Assembly: GCA_020050175.1 (NCBI GenBank)
Contig: JAGVKY010000129.1
Coordinates: 1 to 7,130 of the forward strand
Direction: 5' to 3'
DNA length: 7,130 bases
Source: Parachlamydiales bacterium
GTDB taxonomy: Bacteria; Chlamydiota; Chlamydiia; Chlamydiales; JAJFMK01
Shown: positions 1 to 6,891 of the stretch, piece after piece
How positions within the stretch are numbered: position 1 is the stretch's first letter
Layout of the letters: each line of letters opens with the position of its first letter
The notes under the pieces: generated by a model
The model's database searches: none
Told to the model about the DNA's origin: nothing
Seen by the model: only the letters and a program-made list of their open reading frames with translations
Made by a program: the position numbers and the translations under genes

Positions 1-283
1 CAACAAGGTATTGCCCCATCTGCTGGACTTTTTGGGTTCTTGGATCGCTGGCTGGAAGATCTCCCCCCATCTCCTTTGCCATCTCTGGAGCCGATTCAAT
101 CCCCAATCGAATCTCTTGTGCTGGCGAGACGGTGACATGCTGCTTCTCACCAGTCACAGGATTTTCTTCGACCTGATTCATATACATGAACCAACCCACC
201 AGTAGAATGATGATCGCAATGATCCAACGTCCTTTATTGGAACTCCCTTGAGTAGGCTGACCGCCCCTTGGATCAAAACTCAT
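1..283 (-). CDS. M48-family zinc metalloprotease, N-terminal part (cut by left edge)
   Basis: Reading the minus strand from the ATG at 283-281 gives 94 open codons to the edge, so the gene continues outside the window. The start is supported by a purine-rich AGGGG (plus-strand 294-290) seven to eight bases upstream. The N-terminus is short, polar and glycine-rich (residues 1-19). One hydrophobic membrane segment follows at about residues 20-35 (WIIAIIILLVGWFMYM). Then comes the conserved entry block of this family, NPVTGEKQHVTVSPAQEI at about residues 41-58, and LGIESAPEMAKEMGG at about 60-74. That block is typical of predicted Zn-dependent proteases of family M48 with an N-terminal membrane anchor. 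The catalytic HExxH motif would lie further downstream, outside the window, so activity cannot be judged. The membrane segment suggests the protease domain faces the periplasm, probably in envelope protein quality control; this is inference. The gene is divergent from the pirin gene. Confidence 0.8.
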   Translation of the reverse strand, partial: MSFDPRGGQPTQGSSNKGRWIIAIIILLVGWFMYMNQVEENPVTGEKQHVTVSPAQEIRLGIESAPEMAKEMGGDLPASDPRTQKVQQMGQYLV

Positions 284-311
284 AAACCACCCCTATGAAA
301 AAAAAATTGCA

Positions 312-339
312 ATTGTGTTGTTATTAGTGCATATATCAA
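312..339 (-). promoter_or_regulatory. weak sigma70-like promoter candidate for the M48 gene
   Basis: On the minus strand, TTGATA (339-334, five of six matches to the -35 consensus) is followed after 16 bases by CACAAT (317-312, four of six matches to the -10). Transcription would start about 20 bases before the AGGGG ribosome site of the M48 gene. The AT-rich background makes chance matches likely. No equally good candidate was found for the divergent pirin gene in the same stretch. Confidence 0.25.
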
Positions 340-427
340 AGCCACCTTTTTCTTGCGGATAAAGATGATGATAATTTCTTGGATTTGCTTTCTTTTTTGC
401 TTATTTTTTGTAATCAATCCTAATATT

Positions 428-432
428 GAAGG
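428..432 (+). promoter_or_regulatory. ribosome binding site deciding the pirin start
   Basis: GAAGG lies four bases before the ATG at 437. The earlier possible starts (TTG 353, ATG 365, ATG 368) have no comparable Shine-Dalgarno sequence. The pirin family alignment also begins right after 437, so this site favours the shorter start. The spacing is on the short side. Confidence 0.45.
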
Positions 433-436
433 TACT

Positions 437-1311
437 ATGACAAATTGTCTTAAAAATATTCAGGCAATTTTCCCCTCTCCTCAACCTCATATGGTGGGAG
501 ACGGCTTTAGAGTTTTTAACTATTTCTCCGGAGGAGGCCCTTTAACCAAAGAAGTGAGCCCCTTTTTGCTTCTCGATTACAATGCCCCCTATGCGTTTCC
601 CCCTAACCCTTCTCAATCAAAAGGTGTAGGGGCTCATCCCAACCGCGGCTTCGAAACTGTAACAATTGTTTACGAAGGGGCTCTTGCCCACCGAGACTCA
701 ACCGGTTCGGGCGGTGTGATTCAAGCAGGCGATGTCCAATGGATGACAGCAGCTTCTGGCATCTTGCACGAAGAATTTCACGAAGCTAATTTTGCAAAGC
801 TTGGAGGAACACTCCACGCCATTCAGCTTTGGGTCAATCTCCCTAGTAAAGAGAAAATGTCGACTCAAAATATCAAACCCTCCTGTCCTCCACTATTCCC
901 TCTGTCTCTACCGATCTCCAGGGAAGCCAAGTCCGAGTGATCGCTGGAGAATTTCGAGGGATCAAAGGACCTGCTTCAACTTTTACTCCGATCCAGATGT
1001 ATGATGTTAGACTCAAAAAAAATAGTGAGTTAACCCTAGAGATCTCCCAAGATCAAAACTCTCTTCTTCTAGTGACCAGAGGCTCCTTTAACGTCAACAA
1101 CGCCCTAACAAAATTCAAAGACATGGTTCTTTTTGGCCGCCAAGGAGAAAATATTTCTCTCAAAGCGCATGAGGATGGGATGGTCTTTATTCTAAGTGGC
1201 ACACCGATCGAAGAACCTGTCGCAAGCTCCGGCCCATTTGTCATGAACACCGAGCAAGAAATTGCACAAGCCTTTAGAGACTACCGCTCGGGGAAATTCG
1301 GCTCCCTCTAA
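437..1311 (+). pseudogene. pirin family cupin protein, interrupted by a frameshift
   Basis: From the ATG at 437, residues 1-144 match the pirin N-terminal cupin: the PSPQPHMVGDG entry, AHPNRGFETVT (66-76), GDVQWMTAASGILHEE (98-113) and LWVNLPSKEKM (131-141). The frame then leaves the family and stops at 940. The rest of the protein lies in another frame from about 871 (YQTLLSSTIP, then VRVIAGEFRGIKGPA) and runs to TAA at 1311, with the usual C-terminal GPFVMNTEQEIAQA block. Restoring one base in the A run at 867-870 joins both parts into about 291 residues, the normal pirin length. Pirins are iron-binding cupins, some with quercetin 2,3-dioxygenase activity and some acting as cofactors of regulators; the role here is unknown. 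Three of the four metal ligands of human pirin are kept (H67, H111, E113); the second His is Asn69. Reading from ATG 365 would add a hydrophobic, signal-like leader of 24 residues. This is either a young pseudogene or a sequencing error. Confidence 0.88.
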
Positions 1312-1393
1312 ACAGAAGTTTCACTTGCAGAAAAGTCTATGGGACCATTATTGATGAGATGCTTATTCATAACCACATACAAAAGTATTCGAC

Positions 1394-1729
1394 ATGACAA
1401 TGAATCCAGTTCACACACATTCTATTTTTGAATTTAAGGGTTTAGCCCTACCTGGCGGCACTCTAGTAGAGGCTAGTTTAACTTGTAAACTTCCCAAACA
1501 GTTTGAGGATGTTCTTCTTAAAATTAGGGAGAGATTTAAAGCCCATGGCGCCGAGTTAGAAAATAATGGACAAATCAAAGCATGTAGCGGAGCAAGTGGT
1601 TGCTCTCCCGTTTGCGTAAAACTTCTGGAGGAAATTTTTAGACAAACTTTTGGCCTTCAGGCGGGGAATTGGACTATCACAGTCGATTATCTTTCAGGGT
1701 TATGCCTAACTTCTTTACCTCTCCATTAA
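1394..1729 (+). CDS. unrecognised 111-aa protein with clustered cysteines
   Basis: I do not recognise this protein. The frame opens with ATG at 1394 (a second ATG is two codons later) and ends with TAA at 1727-1729. No strong ribosome site is visible upstream. There is no signal peptide or membrane segment, so it is probably cytosolic. Cysteines fall at residues 31, 64, 70, 74 and 104. Three of them form a C-x5-C-x3-C cluster in CSGASGCSPVC (64-74), which could bind a metal or be redox-active, but this is speculation. Charged helical stretches are likely at about 36-52 (FEDVLLKIRERFKA) and 75-86 (VKLLEEIFRQTF). The C-terminus (91-110) looks like beta strand. It sits 82 bases after the broken pirin gene and 50 bases before the aldo/keto reductase remnant. 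Amino-acid composition is balanced and protein-like, which supports real coding. It could also be a fragment of a larger decayed gene. Confidence 0.55.
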   Translation: MTMNPVHTHSIFEFKGLALPGGTLVEASLTCKLPKQFEDVLLKIRERFKAHGAELENNGQIKACSGASGCSPVCVKLLEEIFRQTFGLQAGNWTITVDYLSGLCLTSLPLH

Positions 1730-1731
1730 GT

Positions 1732-1757
1732 TGTAGCCGATCTAATGATCTGCTACA
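1732..1757 (+). repeat. hairpin-forming inverted repeat after the 111-aa gene
   Basis: TGTAGC (1732-1737) pairs with GCTACA (1752-1757). After one C/T mismatch, GATC (1739-1742) pairs with GATC (1747-1750) around a TAAT loop. It starts three bases after the TAA of the upstream gene. No T tract follows, so it is not a classical intrinsic terminator. It could be a weak terminator or an RNA-stabilising 3' structure. Confidence 0.4.
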
Positions 1758-1779
1758 TCTCAAAATATGAGAGTGGAAG

Positions 1780-2258
1780 ATGAGAAAAGCTGAGGTCATT
1801 GATGCGAGTGCGGCAGGTATGGAGGGGATTTACCTGTCCATCGTTTGGGATTTGGAGCTATGCGCCTTACTGCTCAAATCCGTAGAGAAAAGTCTCAAAA
1901 GATTAAAATTAGAACGCATCGACCTTTATCAATTGCATACCGTTGATCCTAAACTTCCTATTGAAGACTCTTAGATTGCGTTAAAGGAGATGCAAAAGCA
2001 GGAAAAGATTCGTCACATTGGCCTCTCCAATGTTGCTGTTGCCCAAATTGAACGGGCAAAAAAAATTGTCAAAGTGGTCTCTGTTCAAAATCGGTATAAT
2101 TTAAGTGACAGAGAATCAGACCCTGTCATTGATTACTGCGAAAAGCACTAACTAGGTTTTATCCCTTGGTATCCTCTAACCAGAGGAGAGCTTTCTCCTC
2201 AAAAAGCCCTACCGAAAAAGCTACTTTATTTGAAAAAAAATTGCATAAATACTTTGGT
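1780..2258 (+). pseudogene. aldo/keto reductase pseudogene with internal deletion and stops
   Basis: The start is typical of a class of about 285-residue NADPH aldo/keto reductases: MRKAEVIDASAAG at 1780-1818, preceded by a GTGGAAG stretch. The frame changes, and the conserved DLPVHRLGFGAMRLT block is read from 1827 to 1871 in the third frame. The sequence then jumps, back in the first frame, to SVEKSLKRLKLERIDLYQLH (1879-1938). About 80 codons are missing between these blocks, where the family carries the Asp, Tyr and Lys of its catalytic tetrad. Only the His of LYQLH remains. Further on, IRHIGLSNV, SVQNRYNLSDRES and GFIPWYPL are well kept, but in-frame stops occur at 1972-1974 (TAG) and 2149-2151 (TAA). 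After GFIPWYPL the match fades, and roughly the last third of the C-terminal half is absent. The remnant abuts the stop codon of the convergent exported protein. No functional enzyme can be made. The high residual identity to the family suggests fairly recent decay. Confidence 0.88.
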
Positions 2259-2259
2259 C

Positions 2260-3876
2260 CTACTTAACGATTAGAGGGATGGGGAGACTTTTGTTTCCAT
2301 TGGAAGCGACTGCAGTTAAGGTATAGATCCCTTTAACTCCAATTGGAAAAGACATTTCAAAAGGGCCCTTGCCTGGAATGTTAGCCACCAACTGACCATC
2401 TTTATGAATGATATAATTCGTAATATTCGGGGCGGGGCTTGGTTGCCAACGGACATTCAAAACCTGCTCAGATTGGAACAGAAAGTTATTTGTACCAGTT
2501 TTACCCACAAAGTGGGTTGGAGGCTCCAAATAAAAGAGATGTGGATTAGAAGAACCCATTAAAAAGTTCGAATTAACATCGAGCCAAATGGCAACAGCGG
2601 TTTCTTGATCACTTAAAACAACCCTTGGATTTGTTCCTGTAGTTGAAAGTGTCTGTGCATCTGACCAAATCCCTCCAGCTGGCTTTGCAGCCACTTGAAC
2701 CAGATCTCCAGTCACTTGAACATCTGCCCAAGCGGCTACTGCATTTCCAAACGCATCCACTCCCAAGCTTCCGAACATAAAAACAGAAGAGGAAGGAGTT
2801 GAAAGATTTGAAATATTGGTAATTGTGCCATTGAGAGGAAGATCGGCGGCTCGGACGACAATATCTGCTTGTTGTTCTGCCCATAGAAGGACTGAGTTCC
2901 CGGCTTTATCCATTTTTAAGTCAAAAGCAAGAGAATTGGTTCCTGGTGTAGAAACCTGTTGGAGTGGGGTCCAATCGGTACCATCTGCAGATAAAGTTGA
3001 GCAATAGGTAGTTTGAGGGTCTGAACTAAAGCTGAGACTAAAAAATAAAACCGCATCTCCACGTGCATCGATCGCTAAGAAGATGTTTTGTAAAGATCCT
3101 GTAGAAGGAGGAAGAACGAAATCATTAATCGCGTGAAATTGTTGATTCGCCACATTGTAACGGCTCGATTTTATGACAGGACCCAGCTCAGTCCAAACAA
3201 GAATCGCTTGGTTCTTTGTGATGGCGCAGCTTGCTTGAGCATCCTGTTGTGAAGGTGTTGTTATGGTGCCGAGAATTGTGAGAGGCCCCCATTCTTTAGC
3301 TCCATGAGACAGAGAGGTAAAGATATATTCAAAAAAATTTGGATTAGTTGCAGTGTTTATCGGCAAAAAGGCAACGACGTCTCCTAAAATCCCTGTATCT
3401 CCATTTCCATTATTTGGGAGGCCATTAATTGGATTTACAATGGGTAATGACCAACTCGAAACACCTGTTGGTCTTTTAGAGGCATTGAGTACAAATTCAA
3501 GAGTATTCGCATTCAGAGCGCCAAAAAGGACAAACTGATGCTCAAACTTATCGATAAAAATAAGAGGATTGGTGGGGAAATTTGGTGGATTTAACTCTAA
3601 AATGATTTGAGATGAGTTCCAATGAGAAGCACCAAAAGGAAGAACTGAACTCAATATCTCATTGCCCCCTGGAAAACTCGTGCTATTCAGCCAACCGACA
3701 ACGGCATTGGAATGAGAGTCAACGGCAAGAGGGGGAGAGGGTGGGGATTGTATCGAACTTGGGGTGTTAGAAATTTGGACGGCCCCCGACCACTTTGTTA
3801 ACGCTTCGCAACACTGGAAGGAGAGAAGAGTTGCAAAAATTCCCACCAATAAATATTTTTTCAAGATACCTGGCAT
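2260..3876 (-). CDS. exported protein with beta-propeller-like repeats and C-terminal Fn3-like domain
   Basis: This is a 538-aa protein read from ATG 3876, with GGAG (plus-strand 3888-3885) eight bases upstream. Residues 1-25 form a signal peptide: lysines at 6-7, a hydrophobic core LLVGIFATLLSF, and probable cleavage after CCEA. The nearby cysteines do not fit a standard lipobox. Residues about 26-445 contain roughly eight repeats of 45-60 residues. Each has a strand with a tryptophan (WSGAVQIS, WSLPIV, WGPLTIL, WTPLQQVS, WSDAQTLS) and then a strand of the form D-x-x-GNAV-x-x-W (DSHSNAVVGW, DKAGNSVLLW, DAFGNAVAAW, and TAVAIW). This periodicity suggests a secreted beta-propeller like sialidase/BNR-type folds, although the Asp-box SxDxGxxW is not evident. 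Residues about 452-538 (PPTHF, VRWQPSPAPNITNYIIHKDG, YTLTAVASNGN) resemble a fibronectin III domain. No catalytic residues are recognisable; binding or adhesion at the cell surface is inference. It is convergent with the reductase remnant and divergent from the sulfatase. Confidence 0.72.
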   Translation of the reverse strand: MPGILKKYLLVGIFATLLSFQCCEALTKWSGAVQISNTPSSIQSPPSPPLAVDSHSNAVVGWLNSTSFPGGNEILSSVLPFGASHWNSSQIILELNPPNFPTNPLIFIDKFEHQFVLFGALNANTLEFVLNASKRPTGVSSWSLPIVNPINGLPNNGNGDTGILGDVVAFLPINTATNPNFFEYIFTSLSHGAKEWGPLTILGTITTPSQQDAQASCAITKNQAILVWTELGPVIKSSRYNVANQQFHAINDFVLPPSTGSLQNIFLAIDARGDAVLFFSLSFSSDPQTTYCSTLSADGTDWTPLQQVSTPGTNSLAFDLKMDKAGNSVLLWAEQQADIVVRAADLPLNGTITNISNLSTPSSSVFMFGSLGVDAFGNAVAAWADVQVTGDLVQVAAKPAGGIWSDAQTLSTTGTNPRVVLSDQETAVAIWLDVNSNFLMGSSNPHLFYLEPPTHFVGKTGTNNFLFQSEQVLNVRWQPSPAPNITNYIIHKDGQLVANIPGKGPFEMSFPIGVKGIYTLTAVASNGNKSLPIPLIVK

Positions 3877-4278
3877 ACAAAAAACTCCGATGCCAAAGGT
3901 ATACCAAAAAAAATATTATTTTGAAAGATCTTTTAGATTTCGTTGTGGAGGCCATATTTTTTATGGATAGTTTCGTGATCCTTTTCAGATTCAATGCAAA
4001 CGTGAATTTGATCGAATGGGTACCTTTAAGAACATTTTAGAGAGATTTATTTCTCTAGACTCATGTTGATGCGCTTGTCCTGCAAGAATTAGTTGTTAAC
4101 GGCAATAATGTAAAAACGAGAAATCTTTTTATCATCATGCAAACATGCTTTTCATTTAAAATTTATAAATCAAATTAACTACGATTGATTTTCCAATCCA
4201 TTATTACCTCTTACCATCTTATCAGGTGTTAACAAATTATTTGTGTGTGGTAAAGAAGCTTAGCAAAAAGGTGTCGGC
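3877..4278. other. AT-rich divergent intergenic region (402 bases)
   Basis: This region separates the exported propeller protein (leftward) from the sulfatase (rightward) and should carry both promoters. I found no convincing gene: the short open frames here have no family resemblance and partly overlap the propeller gene's start. Visible structure includes a 10-bp palindrome AAAGATCTTT (3924-3933), a weak hairpin TTAGAGA/TCTCTAG (4037-4058), and an AT-rich palindrome ATTTATAAAT (4161-4170) that places a TATAAA box on either strand. No -35 box of matching quality is spaced correctly, so no promoter is called. Confidence 0.5.
4268..4273 (+). promoter_or_regulatory. ribosome binding site of the sulfatase gene
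   Basis: AAGGTG lies five to seven bases before the ATG at 4279. It supports this start, which also gives a proper N-terminal membrane anchor. Confidence 0.6.
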
Positions 4279-6768
4279 ATGAAAGTGTTTATTGCAGCAG
4301 GTTTAGGGATATTGGCTTTGGTTACGGCTTTGATTCTTTTTAACCCCAAAGGAATGATCGAAAAACGGCAGGCAGAAAGACTAAAAATGCCTGGAATGCC
4401 CAATGCCACCACCTCTATCGACACACGGTATCTCCCTCCTCCTGCCCCTGAATTCAAAGGGGTGATCAATTTTAATGCGAGCGACTCGACACCCTATTGG
4501 CCTCCTCAAGTTGTCCCTCCAAAAGATGCTCCCAATATTTTATTGATCTTGACAGATGATGTGGGTTATGGCGCACCGAGCACCTTTGGCGGAACGATTC
4601 CCACACCTGCATTGGATCGTGTAGCGCAAATGGGGATCCGCTATATCACTTTCCATTCAACCGCCCTTTGCTCTCCTTCACGAGCCTCTTTGATCACCGG
4701 CCACAATCACCATGCAGTCCACACAGGAACTGTCATCGAACAAGCCACTGGCTTTCCAGGCTATGACAGTGTGATTACGCGAGACACTGCAAGTATTGGT
4801 GAAATTTTGAAACAAAATGGTTATGCCACCTCCTGGTTTGGAAAAGATCATAACACCCCAGATTGGCAGTCGAGTCAGCTTGGCCCTTTTGATAATTGGC
4901 CTATCGGATACGGGTTCCAATATTTTTATGGATTTGTGGGTGGAGATACCAGCCAATGGCAGCCTAATTTATTCCGCAACACAACACCCATCGAACCTTA
5001 CCTCAATAATCCCAATTGGAATTTGACAACAGCGATGGCTGACGAAGCTATCAATTATTTGAATCAAATCAACGAACTTAATCCCGAACAAAAGTTTTTT
5101 GTTTACTACGCCCCTGGAGGAACACACGCTCCCCACCACCCAACGCCTGAATGGATTGAAAAATTCAAAGGAAAATTTGACCATGGCTGGAATGAAGAGA
5201 GAGCACGAATCTTTGCTAATCAAAAAAGACTCGGCGTCATCCCCGAAAATGGGGAGCTAACTCCTTGGCCAGATAGTTTAAAAAAATGGGAGGAGTTGAC
5301 GGCAGACGAAAAAAAACTTTTTGCCCGCCAAGCGGAGGTTTATGCAGCTTATCTTGCTTACACCGATCACGAAATTGGAAGAGTTATCCAAGCGATTGAG
5401 GATCAAGGTAAACTTGATAACACCCTCATCATCTATATCAGTGGAGACAACGGATCGAGTCCTGAAGGGACCGTCTTAGGGACTCCTAACGAAGTAGCTT
5501 CTCTGAATGGCATCGTGATCCCCGTTGAAGAGCAAATGAAGTTTTACGATGTCTGGGGAAGCGATAAAACCTATCCTCACATGGCCGTTGGCTGGACTTG
5601 GGCGTTTGACACCCCTTTCCAATGGACAAAACAGATTGCCTCCCATTTTGGAGGAACTCGTCAAGGGGTAGCGATGGCTTGGCCAAATAGGATCAAAGAT
5701 AAAGGGGGCATCCGCACACAATTCCACCACATCATTGATGTCATGCCAACTCTTCTTGAAGCTGTCGGGATTTCACAACCCGTCATGGTCAATGGGTCGC
5801 CTCAGAAGCCGATCCAGGGGATCAGCATGGCCTACACATGGGATGAAGCCAATAAAGAGACCCCCTCTAAAAGAACGACTCAATACTTTGAAATGTTTGG
5901 AAATCGAGCGATCTATCATAACGGCTGGATCGCCTCCACCACACCGATTGCCCCACCATGGGAATTGGGAAAGGGTGGTTTACCAGAAGATGTGATGGAT
6001 AGTTACAAATGGGAGCTCTACAACTTAAAAGACGATCCCACACAGTTCAACAATCTAGCCTCCAAAATGCCTAAAAAACTGGAGGAGATGAAGGCGATTT
6101 TCATCGGAGAAGCCTCTAAATACAATGTGTTTCCTTTAGATAATTCTTTGGGAAAAAGACTTTTATCCCCCCGCCCAAGCCCATCAGCTGGCAGAAAAGT
6201 TTTCACTTACACAGGACCAGTTTCCCAAGTGCCTCACGGCTCTTCGCCCAAACTCCTCGACCGCTCTTACACCATCACGGCAGAAATAGAGATTCCAGAA
6301 AATGGGGCTGAAGGCGTTATTGTGACTCAAGGGGGTCGTTTTGGGGGTTATGCTCTCTATCTGCTAAATAGCAAACCAGTTTTCCTTTGGAATTATTTTG
6401 ATTTAGAAAGAATCCGTTGGGAAGATAAGGAACCTCTCTCACCTGGAAAGCACACCCTTGTTTACGATTTCGATTACCAAGGAATCGGATTTGGAAAAGG
6501 GGGTGTTGGCGTCCTAAAAGTCGACAATAAAGAGGTCGCGCGAAAGCGGATGGAGAAAACAATCCCCTTTGCCCTCCAATGGGACGAAACGTTTAATGTC
6601 GGCCTGGACACAGGCACCCCTGTGGATGACAACGACTACCAGGTCCCCTTCAAATTTACAGGCAAAATCCACAAGCTAACAATAGAACCTCAAGAATCGA
6701 TGCTCTCCCTCATCCAACAAAAAATCCTTCAAATCAAAGGAGACCGCAATAACCCCTCCAGCGAGTAA
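4279..6768 (+). CDS. arylsulfatase (type I, formylglycine-dependent), membrane-anchored
   Basis: This 829-aa enzyme is predicted to hydrolyse sulfate esters outside the cytoplasm (EC 3.1.6.1-like). Residues 3-22 form an N-terminal signal anchor (FIAAGLGILALVTALILF). The alkaline-phosphatase-fold sulfatase domain spans about 84-620. All key positions known from Pseudomonas arylsulfatase AtsA appear present: calcium ligands D93/D94 (ILTDDVG) and D390/N391 (SGDNGS), the formylglycine Cys131 in CSPSRASLITG with R135, K189/H191 (WFGKDHN), H283 (GGTHAPHH) and K451 (FQWTKQ). Residues about 640-803 form a lectin-like beta-sandwich typical of the long members of this family (AEIEIPENGAEGVIVTQGG, GFGKGG, VGLDTGTPV). 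A charged tail of about 25 residues closes the protein. The length is normal for this two-domain group. Cys131 needs a formylglycine-generating enzyme or a radical-SAM maturase, and neither is encoded here. No substrate transporter or sulfur-assimilation gene is adjacent, so the natural substrate is unknown. The reading frame is intact, unlike several neighbours. Confidence 0.93.
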   Translation: MKVFIAAGLGILALVTALILFNPKGMIEKRQAERLKMPGMPNATTSIDTRYLPPPAPEFKGVINFNASDSTPYWPPQVVPPKDAPNILLILTDDVGYGAPSTFGGTIPTPALDRVAQMGIRYITFHSTALCSPSRASLITGHNHHAVHTGTVIEQATGFPGYDSVITRDTASIGEILKQNGYATSWFGKDHNTPDWQSSQLGPFDNWPIGYGFQYFYGFVGGDTSQWQPNLFRNTTPIEPYLNNPNWNLTTAMADEAINYLNQINELNPEQKFFVYYAPGGTHAPHHPTPEWIEKFKGKFDHGWNEERARIFANQKRLGVIPENGELTPWPDSLKKWEELTADEKKLFARQAEVYAAYLAYTDHEIGRVIQAIEDQGKLDNTLIIYISGDNGSSPEGTVLGTPNEVASLNGIVIPVEEQMKFYDVWGSDKTYPHMAVGWTWAFDTPFQWTKQIASHFGGTRQGVAMAWPNRIKDKGGIRTQFHHIIDVMPTLLEAVGISQPVMVNGSPQKPIQGISMAYTWDEANKETPSKRTTQYFEMFGNRAIYHNGWIASTTPIAPPWELGKGGLPEDVMDSYKWELYNLKDDPTQFNNLASKMPKKLEEMKAIFIGEASKYNVFPLDNSLGKRLLSPRPSPSAGRKVFTYTGPVSQVPHGSSPKLLDRSYTITAEIEIPENGAEGVIVTQGGRFGGYALYLLNSKPVFLWNYFDLERIRWEDKEPLSPGKHTLVYDFDYQGIGFGKGGVGVLKVDNKEVARKRMEKTIPFALQWDETFNVGLDTGTPVDDNDYQVPFKFTGKIHKLTIEPQESMLSLIQQKILQIKGDRNNPSSE

Positions 6769-6780
6769 TCGTTTTAAACT

Positions 6781-6826
6781 ATTAAACGCAAAGATGCAAA
6801 GAACCTTCGCTAACTTTGCGTTTAAT
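6781..6826 (+). terminator. strong hairpin behind the sulfatase, probable intrinsic terminator
   Basis: ATTAAACGCAAAG (6781-6793) is a perfect 13-base inverted repeat of CTTTGCGTTTAAT (6814-6826), with a 20-base loop. It lies 12 bases after the TAA of the sulfatase and is followed by the AT-rich TATTATTATT. The left arm also begins an imperfect 8-base tandem repeat (ACGCAAAG then ATGCAAAG, 6786-6801), which suggests it may belong to a dispersed intergenic repeat family rather than being only a terminator. The downstream T tract is broken by A residues, so termination efficiency is uncertain. Confidence 0.6.
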
Positions 6827-6891
6827 TATTATTACCAAATTTTCAAAATGAACTGTTTTATGCATGATAAAGTAATAAGGGTAAGAAGAAG

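Noticed and set aside
11..205. Open frame of 64 codons on the plus strand at the left edge
   Set aside because: It is antisense to the M48 protease N-terminus, whose family motifs (NPVTGEKQHV and following) are clear on the minus strand.
857..880. Possible programmed ribosomal frameshift in the pirin gene
   Set aside because: No heptameric slippery sequence or downstream stimulatory structure is evident, and pirins are not known to use recoding. A simple deletion explains it better.
2609..2884. Serine- and arginine-rich 91-codon frame on the minus strand
   Set aside because: It lies wholly inside the exported propeller gene in another frame. Its low-complexity Ser/Arg/Gly composition is typical of a shadow frame.
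3767..4040. Short open frames on both strands over the start of the propeller gene and the intergenic region
   Set aside because: They overlap a well-supported signal peptide start, have no ribosome sites or family resemblance, and consist of basic/aromatic AT-rich codons expected by chance.
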